Of a stretch of DNA of 64,000 nt, positions 1 through 11,109 are shown piece after piece (the first letter of the stretch is position 1; each line of letters begins with the position of its first letter). The notes beneath the pieces were generated by a model. The model did not search any database. It was not told the DNA's origin and saw nothing but the letters and a program-made list of their open reading frames with translations. This DNA is from Diogma glabrata. Lineage: Eukaryota > Arthropoda > Insecta > Diptera > Cylindrotomidae. The position numbers and the translations under genes are program-made. The stretch lies in assembly GCA_963693315.1 (NCBI GenBank), contig OY856186.1, positions 301,787,144 through 301,851,143 of the forward strand, read 5' to 3'.

Positions 1-60
1 TTTAATAAAATGTGTTGTGTAATAGGACAACAATACATACCTCTTAAGACCTAGGCCCCA
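1..60 (-). mobile_element. LINE-A 3' terminal fragment, minus strand
   Basis: Read on the minus strand, this stretch ends in the same sequence as the LINE-A copy at 7.5-8.7 kb (GGTCTTAA-AGGTAT, then TTACACAACACATTTTATTAAA). Its poly(A) would lie just outside the window's left edge. About 15 bases are missing in the TGTTGTTGTGACACAT region compared with the longer copy. It is a short, 5'-truncated dead insertion with no coding capacity. Confidence 0.8.
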
Positions 61-329
61 TTAAATTTTAAAAAGTCCTAGGTTCTACGTCCCAAATCCC
101 TATTAATAGTAATTCAAACTCAGGGATCTTTTGATTGCTTATTGAAAATCAAAATTTTACAGTCTATCAAATTACTCGGGTAGTTTATCGAGATACCCAG
201 GTAGTAGAGTATGTTTAAAAAGCCAAAAATACACTGGTACCCGGATACTCGATAATCGACATTGGATACCCTAGTCCTATAGTTAAGTTTGAAGATGGTT
301 TCGTTGACTGAATAGAGTTTAACCGCCAA
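61..329. other. unassigned AT-rich sequence
   Basis: No coding region or clear repeat was seen. Positions 68-86 hold AAAAAGTCCTAGG followed by TTCTAC, which resembles part of the palindrome unit at 14.55 kb (TATAAAGTCCTAGGACG). This may be a distant relative or chance. Confidence 0.4.
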
Positions 330-465
330 GCACCACGAAGATATCAACTTGGCAAAAGATATCTATTGCCAGTGATATGTGAAATGTGCTATCTCACGTT
401 AACTCATATATCAATAACCGGCACTTTAGTATGCGAAGCTGTCACTCATATAGATTAACACATTT
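330..465 (+). repeat. dispersed repeat C, copy 1 of 3
   Basis: It contains GCCAGTGATATGTGAAAT, then CTCACGTTAACTCATAT, then a GTCACTCATAG-like end. The same order of blocks recurs at 37.55-37.80 kb and 52.39-52.59 kb on the same strand. No ORF or terminal inverted repeat was found, so its class is unknown. The 5' part is more diverged than in the other two copies. Confidence 0.6.
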
Positions 466-2257
466 GCAACCAAATTACCATTTTCATGGGATCGTTTAAT
501 GTTAAATTTGTATCTTACAAGAACTATTAACACTAGCTTGCCTAAAACGGATAAAAAACATAGCTTTTTTTGGTTAGATTTTTCACCGTTCTAGCTAGTT
601 CACTGAAGTGTCAGCCTTAAAGGGCCACTATAACATATATTTCCTATAAATTTTCAGGTTTTCTGCCTTTGATCCGATTATTTGTTAGTCGTTCTTTCTA
701 AATAAATGTATGACAAAAAGATAAAACGGAAATGGTTAAAAAGTTGGTTAGGTGATGATTTTATAGCTTCTTTTTTAAGAAATAACACTTCAACATAAAA
801 CTCCTTATTCTCCAACGCGAAATGAATAATCGTAAACTCACTTTAATTTAAACAATTTAATGTCTCCAAATGTCAATCAACAAATCAAATTAAATCAACG
901 ATTTTTAAATTTAAGTGATTTAATATTAACCAAGTTATATTCTTCTGTCTTCAACCCTTCTTTTCCTCCACATATGATGTTTAATGTTCAAAAAAACACA
1001 CAAAACTGGCAACAAATTTGATGAATCTCAACTTGTAATTCAATCTATCAGTTATTCATAAATTTGATGAAAATTCCAATCTGTTGAGATAGAAAAAAAA
1101 TCGTATAATCTTTGTCATCTGCTGGAAATGAAAATTATTTTTTTTTCATAATAATATTATGAATAATGTGGTTAGACATAAAATTTATTCATTTAATTTT
1201 CATGTGAATATGATGTTTCGTTTTCGAAACAACAAAAACTGTTCAAACTGATTAGGGAACATTTTATTTAACGACATAATTTAGAGGTTAAAAGAGATTA
1301 AATAGATAATAGAATTATTTTGTAGATTTAAATTTAGGAACATTTTATTCAATTTTTATTGTGGTTTTGTTTTAGTTTATGTGAAATTCGGTTGAACAAA
1401 TTTGCTTTTGTTTGTTATCGTTGTTTAAGGAGTTACGAGATAAAATACAATTGAAGTTCTATGTTTTGGCCGGACCGAAAATTTAATAGTTAAATTTTTA
1501 TTTTGTTGTATACATTATCTATTAATTAAGATTGAGCTAAATAGTAAATTGGTTCATTAATTAATTTACTCTTCATCAAAGCAATTTTTCGAATAAATTT
1601 TGATTCAAATTAATTAGAAGAGTCGGATTTGCTTTTTAATAAACGTATAAAGACGTATACGTATACGTACAGGCGGGCAAAGGAAAAACCACACGTAGTG
1701 TATTTTCAAATTACATAACATACATCATTAAATAAATTTCGTTTTTATTATTCATAAAACATGCATCTGAAAAATGTGAGTGAATATTTGTGCTAAGGCG
1801 TTTTTCGGAAAGTACATATTTAGTTTTTTATGGTTGACGATTCCAACAAGCTCATTGTGTTTAAATGAATATATTTTTAAAATATTTTTGCAAGATACGA
1901 ACATGTATAACCGACGATATGTTATTAATTTATGACATTTTTATGCGAGAATAATTTTTGAAAAAATAAAATCCAAATACATGTTTAAAGTAACAAACCG
2001 TTTAATGTAGCTCTCACTTCTTTCAAACAATGCCCACGGTTTAAAACTCAAACGATTATCTAAATTGTTTCAAATTCTAAAGAAATTGATTAAACAGTTC
2101 GTGTATATATTCTCAAGCACTAATAAAAATAAAATTAATTCCAGCAAACTAATTAAAAATTCTTTTACAAAAGTTAAGATAAAACAAAATAAAATTATGA
2201 TATACTTTTAAATATCTTATATTATTCAGAATTACCTGTTAACATACAAACAAAAAA
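466..2257. other. AT-rich sequence, no feature recognised
   Basis: No ORF of note, no repeat shared with the rest of the window, and no RNA gene was seen. A short self-complementary run ACGTATACGTATACGT lies near 1650-1670. Confidence 0.5.
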
Positions 2258-2464
2258 CTAAAGCGATTTACTTGAAATATAAATTTTATCTATATTAACC
2301 CCTAAACCGCGAAACAACTTAATAAAATATTTATCAACACCAACAAAAGAAAAGAAAACTAAAACAAAATAAAAAAAACCATAATTAAAGGTCTTTTTGG
2401 TTTCATCGAGAATAACATCATCATTTTCATGCTTTTCCCCAGATCCAACCGTTAAACATTCCAT
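2258..2464 (-). CDS. small ORF, possible host exon (doubtful)
   Basis: This minus-strand ORF of 68 codons starts at ATG 2464. Its first ~29 residues (MECLTVGSGEKHENDDVILD and onward to NYG) are polar and acidic and use less AT-biased codons than the surroundings, unlike random AT-rich translation. The remainder, rich in F, V and Y, looks like translated T-rich intron. It could be a short first coding exon ending near 2378, where GGT follows NYG, although that GT is a poor donor (GTTTTT). No family was recognised and no partner exon was found nearby. Chance ORF is the alternative. Confidence 0.15.
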   Translation of the reverse strand: MECLTVGSGEKHENDDVILDETKKTFNYGFFYFVLVFFSFVGVDKYFIKLFRGLGVNIDKIYISSKSL

Positions 2465-4034
2465 TATTTTCCAATTAACTTTTTTCCACAGTAAATTATA
2501 ATTTTAATTTTTTTTAATTTTAATTTTATAATTAAACATTTTTCAAATTACAAATTTTCTTTTTTAATAGGCATTGTTTTCCTATCTTAATTTTATTTTT
2601 TGTTATTTTTCTTATTTACAAAAAAAAAGAAAAATTCCTCCGTTATTATCAAATTAATTTCTGTAAAACAAACTTTCGTTTCTTTTGTAATATATTTTGT
2701 TTTTTCTTTCGATTTTTGTTACACATAAATTTCCTAAAGTTTTTGTTTTAATTTTCTTAATCAACAAACTGGATAAACAATTAATAACATTAAAACTTGA
2801 GAAAAATGACGTGTGGTGGTAGAGTTTGTTGGGGTGTCTATGTATAAATTGAAAGAAAACAGTATTCGTTGTAATTTTGTTATTGAATTACATATTGCAT
2901 TAATATTATCAAAGACGGTGGTTTCTGAATGGTAGCTTTACTTATTTATTTTTTCTAACAGTAATAAGTTTAATACCAACAAGTTGTTTCACATGAATAA
3001 AAGATATAAGATTTGGTTTTTGTAGCTTGGTATTTTAATTTAGTTGGTTAGGGGAGTTGAAAACAGTTAACATCGTCTTATTCTAACTAAATCTTTCGTT
3101 TCAATGCGATGGTAAAATTTACTTTCCCATGTTGTAGTTGACGGCCACCATGTTTTTCTGTGTTATGCCGAAAACACTTGCTACTTTCTCTATCGTAACT
3201 TCCTTCTTTTTTACAAAAAAACTTCTATAATTTACATTTCATCTAATTCTATTATTTTGAAGTTTTTCAATTTTTTTTTGGTCTCGGTAAAAAACACTTT
3301 TTCGGTTTATTCCTTTTTGTTTCCACTATTAATTTCTAACTTCTCAAAACTCCGAGTGACAAATTTCAGAAAGGTCACTACAGTTTTCGTTGCACATACG
3401 TACACTAAATTTGATTTTGTTGTAAATTTTATAAAAGTTTTTGGTTGCCAACGTTATTAGTTGGGACGCTAAAAACACTTTCCTTAAACAAATAATCCTC
3501 CATATAACACCCATAAGCTTTTTAAAAATTTGACCCATAAAAATTATCGACTTATATAGCAATTTTCGAAGCGCTTTTGCGTCTAAGATAAACAATTTCC
3601 TGTTGCGTGTTATTTCGTTTTTGTTAGCTTCATGTTTTTTCAGGTACTTTATATTATTTTAGTGGAACTTTTTTTCCTAAATATACTTTTGTACATCGTA
3701 CTTCATAAACGTCACAATATTTTAAAAACAACCATTTTTAAATCACAAACATAAACAGCTAAAATGTCAATGTTGAAAATAATAAAATTAATAATTTCCT
3801 GTTCTCTGACTACTTCATTATATTCATATTTATTGCTCGACTGAATTGCATTGTAAGTTTTTCGTTTTCTATGAGGACATCCAAAAATTGCTCGCACGTA
3901 AATTTTAAGTTAACTTTTGTGGGAATAATAGCTCATAATATCTACAATCTTATTTGGGATTTATCCGATCCCCAACAATCATTAATTAATGAAAAAGTTT
4001 TTCTAGACTTGCATTAGTATGTTACAAAAAAGAT
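2465..4034. other. AT-rich sequence, no feature recognised
   Basis: Only short ORFs of phenylalanine- and lysine-rich composition expected from AT-rich DNA occur here. No repeat family shared with the rest of the window was recognised. Confidence 0.5.
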
Positions 4035-4262
4035 ATTATTACTTGCTGTAGCTTCAACTATTGTTGGTTTATGAATTTTTCTAAGTAAATTTCTTTGTGG
4101 AACATAGTTTGATAGCCATGAGTTTGGAGGAAGTTTATTGAAATCAAAAATTAAACACCGTTTAAAATGTTTGGAGGTAAAAGTGTAGTTCAATTGCTGC
4201 CAACAAGTGTATGGTTAAGAAAAGCAATTGATCTGTCTACTGACAATTGGGGATATCAGTAT
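4035..4262 (+). repeat. dispersed repeat D, internal fragment
   Basis: It matches the interior of the longer element at 50.58-51.47 kb. Shared blocks include ATTGTTGGTTTATGAATTTTTC, GTTTGA-AGCCA, TTTATTGAAA-CAA, and GTCTACTGA-AATTGG near its end. Both copies are on the plus strand. The termini present in the 50.6-kb copy are missing here, so this is a fragment. Confidence 0.65.
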
Positions 4263-5654
4263 ACCGATAGTGTTCGTACTCCATGTTTTTTTTCGTATGT
4301 TTTTAGATTCAATTTCTTACTAAAATATACGATTGCTTAAATGTAGTCCAACTTATCTTCTTTTAAAACAGATAAACTGGTGTCTCAATAACAATATATT
4401 AAATATTTTAAATTATACAACTCAATATTTATTTTGATTGTTTTTGAATTGTAAATTGCAATTTTTATTTTCATGAAAAAATTCATGTTAACATAAAAGA
4501 CAAACATCCAGTTATTCCTAGATTTTGTCGAATGATTTCATTACATCCTAATGTTCGTCATATTGAACCAATGTCCGAGAAATAAGATTGAATCTTGTAC
4601 TACACTCTTGTAGAGTGTAAAGAATTGGACTTTTATAAAAACAACACTGGGCATTCTGACTGCGGAATCTCTTATATATTACAAATAATTTCAGAAAAAA
4701 AAACTATTGACACAACGATAGTAAAATTTACCTAAAGAAAATTAATTAACACTAAAAAAATTCACAACCAAAAAATTATATAAATTAAATCAAAAAAAAT
4801 TATATAAAACAAATTAATCTATGTTGATTGATGATCCACATCCTTCATACCTCTTTTGTCCAATAAATCAAACAGCTTGTTCGTCTAATAGAGACAGGGT
4901 TGATGAAAATTTATCAAAAAATTTTCTGGCAATGTTGTTGAAGATTAATTTTTAATAAAATACATTGAAACTGAAATGCTTAACATTACAGATTATCCAC
5001 ACCAATTAATATCTCTATAATGGATCATCAACACAATGGTAAGCCAATGGTATGCATCTGGAATATTTATCAGCATTTTGTTTTGATCAAATTACATCTT
5101 TCAAATTTAAGCAAAGTAAAAAAATTAGTTTTATTTTTTTCGTAAACCAACAAAACTAAAGGAAATTGCTTATTATTTCATATTTACAAAAGAACAGCTC
5201 CAATAAAAAATTAATTTAATTATATTTTATAATACAATTTATTTACACACTTACAAAATTTTAGTCTTTTTTCATTAACGAAACAATTAATGAAAAAAAT
5301 TGGTTTATTGAACAGAAGCTCCAAACCAAATTCAAACTAATATTTCGGATGAAATATACAATGTAATCGCTTTATCGTACTCCAAACCAAACCACAACAA
5401 ACCCCATTTTTTCGTTATGCTTCCACCTCCACGACGTTCTCAAATAATGTAGTCTTCTGCGCCTATTTTATTCTTTATCAGCTTAAACAAAACAACCCGA
5501 TCCAACAAAGTTCACAATCCTGCTAAAAACCATTATGGACACTCATCAAATATATCAAATTAGTTTTATGACTTTAACTTTTAAACATATTTACACCAAC
5601 ACCATTAATTTGAAACTGAAATTTTAATTTTCTTAAAGGTTTTAATTTCTTTTT
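4263..5654. other. AT-rich sequence, no feature recognised
   Basis: Nothing coding was seen. A small hairpin, TACACTC-TTGTA-GAGTGTA, lies at about 4601-4619. Confidence 0.5.
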
Positions 5655-5870
5655 TTTTAACGAAATTTTAAATTTTTGGAACGAAGTTCCTTATCGCGCG
5701 TTGCGAAAGGAGGCTAGACGGAACAACTTAAGACCAAAATTAAGACCCAAAGTTGTAGCGAAATTTTTTTTGCTTTATATAACTTAAAAAAAATAAAATT
5801 TTATTACAATTCCTTCACTAGTTAATCGAAAGGAACTTCGTTCCATCCGGGTGTCCCTTGACACCTCTTT
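5655..5870. repeat. repeat-like segment with paired GGAAC palindromes
   Basis: GGAACGAAGTTCC (about 5679) and GGAACTTCGTTCC (about 5832) are reverse complements of each other and each is nearly a palindrome. A hairpin GGTGTC-CCTT-GACACC followed by T-rich sequence closes the segment (about 5850-5870). The GC-richer stretch ATCGCGCGTTGCG with AGGAGGCTAGACGG differs from its surroundings. The layout suggests a small non-autonomous element, but only one copy is present and its class is not established. Confidence 0.45.
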
Positions 5871-7049
5871 TTATTTATTTTTGTTTTCTCTTTTTTTGCT
5901 TAATCATAAAAAACAAAAAAACTATTAGGAAAATTCTTTTTAGTTTCATATAAATAGACAAAAATATATAACAAATAAAAAGAATATGAGACAGTCTTAA
6001 TGGAAGTGTCAGGTGTACTTGTAAGAAATGTTTTAAATAATTATATTTTTGCAAACAAGTGGGTTGAGAAGATGTTGAACATATTATACCTACATTTTCG
6101 AATAAGGCTATAGTAGATTAGTATAGGTAAAAAGAACGGAAAATAGAAGTGCGACTGACACAGAATATCTTGCTCATTATAATCCACACGATGGACAAAA
6201 ATTTATTTTATCCAAAATTTCGTTCAATGAGTCTAATGCATCCAAAATTTCATCATATATTTCGTCCGAAGTGGATTCTCGTAGAGTAATAATCAAAAAT
6301 TTATAATAACGTTTTCCAACCTTTTTCGAATTGAACTTACTCTCAATTCGATAACCGCAATTCCAAATCTTCTTCTGAGTTCGATCACTGATTAGAAAGC
6401 AAAAATATGTGGTTTTATTAAGAATTTCACAACTTTATTCATCCACAACAACAGAAAAACAATTCTGCAAATAATATTCTTTAACTGGAATATTCAACAG
6501 CTTCAAAAACTCCAACGGTTTACTGTAGAAATGTAAAGTACACAGCGTCCGAAAAAATACACAATGTTTCTATTATATGTCAGTTAATTTATTCTGCCTA
6601 AAAATACCTGCTTAAATACTAGATTCCGTACAATCTAGAAAAATCGAGCAACCGATCGTTATTCTAAACATCTTTAATCTAGGACGTTCCATAAACAAAA
6701 TAACAAATAACTTTTATTTGTCACCTCACTGTAAAAAAGGTTATAGAAAACAAATCCAAAATAGTAGATTTTTCAACAGGTGGTGAAAACGTCTCTGTTT
6801 GCGTAACTGGACGGTTTGTCTACGAGACGCGACAGTTTCAAGTGAAATAAGTTCAAGAGCGCAAACAGGTTTTTAACACGCGTAGAAAACGCTATTTTTT
6901 CTACGCTTGTAAATATAAATGATAATATTTAATTCTCCTACTAAAATCTTACAAGACGACATAGCTAATTTTGACAGTGGAAACCGAAATAGCAATATTG
7001 TATTTATGTATAATTTTTAACAGTGTAAAATATTGATTTTATTGTATGC
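5871..7049. other. AT-rich sequence, no feature recognised
   Basis: No ORF or shared repeat was recognised. An imperfect inverted pair around 6795 and 6860 (CTGTTTGCG and CGCAAACAG) is the only structure seen. Confidence 0.45.
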
Positions 7050-7310
7050 CACTGTTCGCCTACAGATGGAAGACAATAGCAAATAGTTCAAAAATATAAA
7101 TTTAATTTAATTAAATGCACTGTTTATAATAAAATTAATTTGATTTAATTTTATTAGTTATTTAAATAAACCTTACTTTTTGAAATCTATAAATATATAT
7201 AAATAACTTTACATCAAATTGTCTGATTGTAATAAAATGTGTAATGTTATAAGCATTTAAAATATTATTTTAAATATTTGGTTTTGACCACCACCTGCAG
7301 GCGAACACTG
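7050..7310. mobile_element. MITE-like element, 20-bp TIRs
   Basis: The left end CACTGTTCGCCTACAGATGG and right end CCACCTGCAGGCGAACACTG are inverted repeats matching at 17 of 20 positions. They bound 261 bp of AT-rich DNA without an ORF. Related single ends occur at 8955-8975 and weakly near 26465, suggesting a small family. A non-autonomous DNA transposon is inferred; no transposase is present. Confidence 0.65.
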
Positions 7311-7474
7311 GAACACAATTTAAAACTTATTGCACACTCATGAAAATTAACTACATAATTTCTATTAGCTGGCAATATTTTATGAAATTCCTATTTAAAC
7401 ATTTAAAATTTGTTCGATTCCTTGTCAAGTGACGTTATTTATATAATCAATCATATAAATAACTTCAAGTATTG

Positions 7475-8677
7475 CAAACAAAACTTAACTTAACTTAATC
7501 AACAAGCTCGTTGCGTACGGTTTTCATCCCAATGTTGTGAAGCTGATTCAAAATTTTCTATCCGACCGATACATTTCGGTAACCTTAGACGGATATTCTT
7601 CTGAGTCTAAACTAATTAACGCTGGTGTACCCCAAGGCTCAGTATTGTCCCCAACCCTATTTTTGATTTATATCAACGAATTGTTGAAAATCACCAGCAA
7701 CCCAATAAATAGATTTGCAGATGATAGTACTCTGCACAAGTCGTTCGAGCCCCTTCCTTCAAAAGGTAAAATGCACGAACGAATTAATCCTGCCCGGAGA
7801 GACGCTGCCATAAACGTGAACAAAGACCTGAATAAAGTCGCCGACTGGGGTGACCAAAACCTTGTCAATTTCAACTCCACCAAAACACAGCTGTTGATTG
7901 TTTCCAGATTAAAGACCGAGTTCCCCAAAGATATTTTATTTAGTATGTGTGATGAACCAATAGGTGAATGTAAAAACATTCGTTTATTGGGTGTCACAGT
8001 TTCAAATAACCTACTCTGGAACGATCATGTAATGGCGATGGCAAAAAGCACGTCTAAAAAACTCGGCCTCCTAAATAGATGCAAAAAAATTTTCACTCCA
8101 TACCAATTGCTCAATGTTTATAAGTCCTATATTCGTCCCTGTATGGAGTACTGCTGTCAAGTTTGGGGTGCTGCCTCTGTTTCCATCTTGGCCCTCTTGG
8201 ACTCTGTTCAAAAGCGAGCTATACGAATTGTAGGTGATCGAACTTTGACATCAAAACTTGATTCCCTACAACATCGTCGCACTGTTGCTGACCTCGTTGT
8301 TTTTTACAAATATCGTCATCAGCAGTGCTCAGATGAAATCAGCGGCATCATGCCTCAAACTTATTCTTACCCCTGTTCCACTCGGCAATCGGCTGCCGCA
8401 ACCAGTGAAACGGTAAAGATCCCGCGCTGTCATACTGGCAGATCGCAGAGAGACTTCTTTGTCCGAACTGCGTACAAATGGAATAGTTTGCCGGAACACT
8501 TAGTCTCAGGTGGCTTCAACCCACAGATGTTAAAAAAAGCGTTAATCTACACCTCAGAACGCCAGTTGCTGTGGGACCCAGGTCTAGACCTAGGTCTTAA
8601 AAGGTATTTATGTGTTGTTGTGACACATATTCTAAACCCTATTACACAACACATTTTATTAAAAAAAAAAAAAAAAA
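7475..8677 (+). mobile_element. LINE-A, 5'-truncated non-LTR retrotransposon
   Basis: The element comprises the C-terminal part of an RT ORF, a short 3' region and a poly(A) run at 8661-8677. The coding match begins around 7495, so most of the element is missing, as is typical of incomplete target-primed reverse transcription. AAGTATTG occurs at 7467-7474 just upstream and again at 8676-8683 after the poly(A), a plausible target-site duplication that shares two A residues with the tail. Three further 3' ends of the family lie at 1-60, 22732-22852 and 49198-49345, all on the minus strand. The RT resembles the Jockey/CR1 group; the exact clade is uncertain. Confidence 0.85.
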
Positions 8678-8709
8678 GTATTGATGAGTATATTTTGCAT
8701 AATGTATAA
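7495..8709 (+). CDS. reverse transcriptase fragment of LINE-A
   Basis: The frame is open from about 7489; the first methionine given by a conceptual start is a GTG at 7537, so there is no genuine start here. Upstream in-frame codons still encode RT sequence (KLVAYGFHPNVV). Counting from 7537, GVPQGSVLSP lies at residues 30-39 and the catalytic FADD box at 60-63 (codons from 7714). These are fingers/palm motifs of non-LTR RT; the fingers N-terminus and the endonuclease are missing. The C-terminal portion includes YKSYIRPCMEYCCQVWG and WNSLPEHL, as in LINE ORF2 tails. The frame has no stop before the poly(A): it translates the tail as lysines and ends at 8709 in flanking DNA. The element is defective, with a well-preserved reading frame. 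Confidence 0.85.
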   Translation, partial: LINKLVAYGFHPNVVKLIQNFLSDRYISVTLDGYSSESKLINAGVPQGSVLSPTLFLIYINELLKITSNPINRFADDSTLHKSFEPLPSKGKMHERINPARRDAAINVNKDLNKVADWGDQNLVNFNSTKTQLLIVSRLKTEFPKDILFSMCDEPIGECKNIRLLGVTVSNNLLWNDHVMAMAKSTSKKLGLLNRCKKIFTPYQLLNVYKSYIRPCMEYCCQVWGAASVSILALLDSVQKRAIRIVGDRTLTSKLDSLQHRRTVADLVVFYKYRHQQCSDEISGIMPQTYSYPCSTRQSAAATSETVKIPRCHTGRSQRDFFVRTAYKWNSLPEHLVSGGFNPQMLKKALIYTSERQLLWDPGLDLGLKRYLCVVVTHILNPITQHILLKKKKKSIDEYILHNV

Positions 8710-8919
8710 CATATTCTTATTTACCATGTAAAAATACATGCAAATTGTTGAAAATAGTTATATAACTTTGTATTCCAATTTATGATTTTGATGTTTTTTA
8801 TAGGCTAAAATACAGTAACATATTATATGTTATGTTTAATATATACGCGTTAATACTTCATAAATACATGAAAATTTCCTAATTGTAGTAATATGTGAAA
8901 TTTTATAGATAACTTTTAA

Positions 8920-9010
8920 AATTATTATTTTAAAATATTTAGTTTTAACCCCCACCTGTAGGCGACCACCGAAACTTATTTACTCACTAGTGATAAAATT
9001 AATTAATTTT
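8920..9010. repeat. single end related to the 7.05-kb MITE
   Basis: AAAATATTTAGTTTTAACC then CCACCTGTAGGCGACCACC parallels the right end of the element at 7050-7310. No matching left end was found nearby, so it is an orphan end or a more diverged member. Because it sits downstream of LINE-A, the LINE may have landed between two related ends. Confidence 0.5.
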
Positions 9011-9491
9011 CAGTCACTAGTTAGAAAAAGTTTCACTTTCACATCATAAATTTCGGTAGAAATTTGCGAGTTTTTTAATATACCAAAAAATTACTCAAAA
9101 AAACAGCTCAAAACAAAATTTTGACGAGTACTTATCTTACAGCTAACCATGAGAAAATCAAATTTTGAAAAACATTATTTGATTATTGTATCATTATTTT
9201 AGCGATTATATGGCTCAAACTACATATATATTCCTTACATTTTAAATCATAACATGTTATAAAACTAAAAAGCTGAAAAGGGAACGGAAAACAGACAATA
9301 TAATATAAAATATATTTTCTTAAATATAAAAATCTAATTTCATCTCAAAAATTTTGGAAGTTATACAGGAGGCGCGCCTATCAGTTTGTAGAAAATACAT
9401 TTTGCAATGAATTCAACCCTGACTCATCTTAATGTCACTAAAACACTAATGTCAAAATTGAAAATAGTCAAAACATTAAACAAATCAATGA
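9011..9491. other. AT-rich sequence, no feature recognised
   Basis: Nothing coding or repeated was recognised. An isolated AscI-like GGCGCGCC lies near 9371. Confidence 0.45.
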
Positions 9492-9669
9492 GCAGCCAAA
9501 TTCTGTAACTGTGAAGTGGTGATGTGTTAAAAGTTTCTTCATTTCGATTTTATCATTAATTTTTTATCATTTTACCATTTCTGCGATTCTATATGCGATT
9601 TGAATGTTAAAAAATTTAATAGCAAGCGTCGCACGGTCAAACAAATTTTACAAATTTTACAAATTTTAA

Positions 9670-10469
9670 TATACAGGGTGAGTTTTTTAAAAAATGCCAG
9701 GCTTTTATCTCGAGAGCCATGCTAGATGGGACAAAATAACCCTAGGTGATATTTGTTAAGCGTCGAGGGGGACGTCCAATGGTAATATTGAATGACCTTG
9801 AAACTCATAAGTATTGGAGATATATGCCAAAATAGGTTTTTTTTTATATTAGAACCTATACATTTAATATTTTTTTTTAATTAAGTAAATCAAACTACAC
9901 ACTTTTTGCCTACAAAATTTTTTTGTAAAGTGTTCGATTTTGTAGATATGATGAAAATTGATTTGCACTAAAGCAAACGTGTCTTCGCTAAGTTCTTCAG
10001 AAAAAAAATAAAATTTCGATAAATTAAAAAAAAACAAAGAAAATCATTCATTAATTTAAATATTATTGCATCGTGGTCTACTGCGTGAAATTGATTTTCG
10101 TTGTTTTTTTTTTTGATTTATTGAAATTTTATTTTTTTTCTGAAGAACTTAGCGAAGACACGTTTGCTTTAGTGCAAATCAATTTTCATCATATCTACAA
10201 AATCGAACACTTTACAAAAAAATTTTGTAGGCAAAAAGTGTGTAGTTTAATTTACTTAATTAAAAAAAAATATTAAATGTATAGGTTCTAATTTAAAAAA
10301 AACCTATTTTGGCATATATCTCCAATACTTATGAGTTTCAAGGTCATTCAATATTACCATTGGACGTCCCCCTCGACGCTTAACAAATATCACCTAGGGT
10401 TATTTTGTCCCATCTAGCATGGTTCTCGAGATAAAAGCCTGGCATTTTTTAAAAAACTCACCCTGTATA
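9670..10469. mobile_element. foldback element, 800-bp palindrome (TATACAGGGTG ends)
   Basis: The termini are TATACAGGGTGAGTTTTTTA and its exact inverse. Arms of about 370 bp (9670 to ~10040 and ~10095 to 10469) are inverted copies of one another with few differences. Landmarks in each arm are ATGCCAGGCTTTTATCTCGA, CCTAGGTGATATTTGTTAAG, GACGTCCAATGGTAATATTG and GATTTGCACTAAAGCAAACG. Only about 50 bp between the arms is unpaired. TA flanks both ends, consistent with a TA target-site duplication. Insect MITEs with TACAGGGTG termini are common; assignment to a superfamily is not possible from this copy. The ORF across the right arm (10073-10276) is an accident of the repeat. Confidence 0.85.
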
Positions 10470-10516
10470 TAAATATTTAAAATAATAAATTTGAAAAATA
10501 AATCTGTATTTAATTA

Positions 10517-10966
10517 ATGTGGAGTTCTTTCAGGTTTTTGATGTACATCAATTTTTAACTTGTCTGAAAGAACGGATATACTACATGATTTTCATTATTG
10601 TTGTATTGGTAACAAAACAAAACATTTTTGATTTAAATTTACATTAAAATAATTGTGTAAACATAAAATATTTATTCACTTTACGCAGAATTTATGTTTA
10701 ATTTTATAAAATTCACCTAATAATCACAAAAAACTATCAACAAATAGTAAATTCAATAAATGGCGTCACGTTTGTTATTGTTTTTATACGTGTGTGTTTG
10801 TATTAGTTTTTCCTGGAAGACGAATTTATAAAAAAATCTCAATTTCATAAAATTGATGTACATCAGAAAAAACATGAAAAATTTTGTATGAAAGAACACG
10901 ACCAATTGATTTACATCAATTTTTTTTTATGTACATCACTTTTTTTTGGCTGAAAGAACTCCACAT
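10517..10966. mobile_element. 450-bp TIR element with GATGTACATC subterminal motifs
   Basis: The left end ATGTGGAGTTCTTTCAG and right end CTGAAAGAACTCCACAT are perfect 17-bp inverted repeats. Inside, the palindrome GATGTACATC or variants recurs near both ends (about 10540, 10855, 10912 and 10930), and a second GAAAGAAC occurs inside each terminus. Repeated subterminal motifs of this kind resemble transposase-binding sites, which is inference. No ORF of transposase type is present. Confidence 0.75.
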
Positions 10967-11109
10967 AAGAAATGGAATTTTAAAAAATCAATTCACTTTG
11001 ACGTTATTGTGTTTTTTGACAAAACAAAAGAAAAGGTTTCATTTTATTGCCAAACAAAAAGTCAGTGTTAACTTCATAATTTTAAAACTTCGCTCACTTA
11101 GATGTTTTT

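Noticed and set aside
7480..7500. TTAACTTAACTTAA as telomere-type repeat
   Set aside because: Only about three short units, not the insect TTAGG repeat, and located at the LINE-A 5' junction.
7668..7997. 109-codon minus-strand ORF
   Set aside because: Antisense shadow of the LINE-A reverse transcriptase, whose motifs are on the plus strand.
10073..10276. 67-codon plus-strand ORF
   Set aside because: It lies within one arm and the centre of the 800-bp palindrome and has low-complexity F/K-rich sequence.
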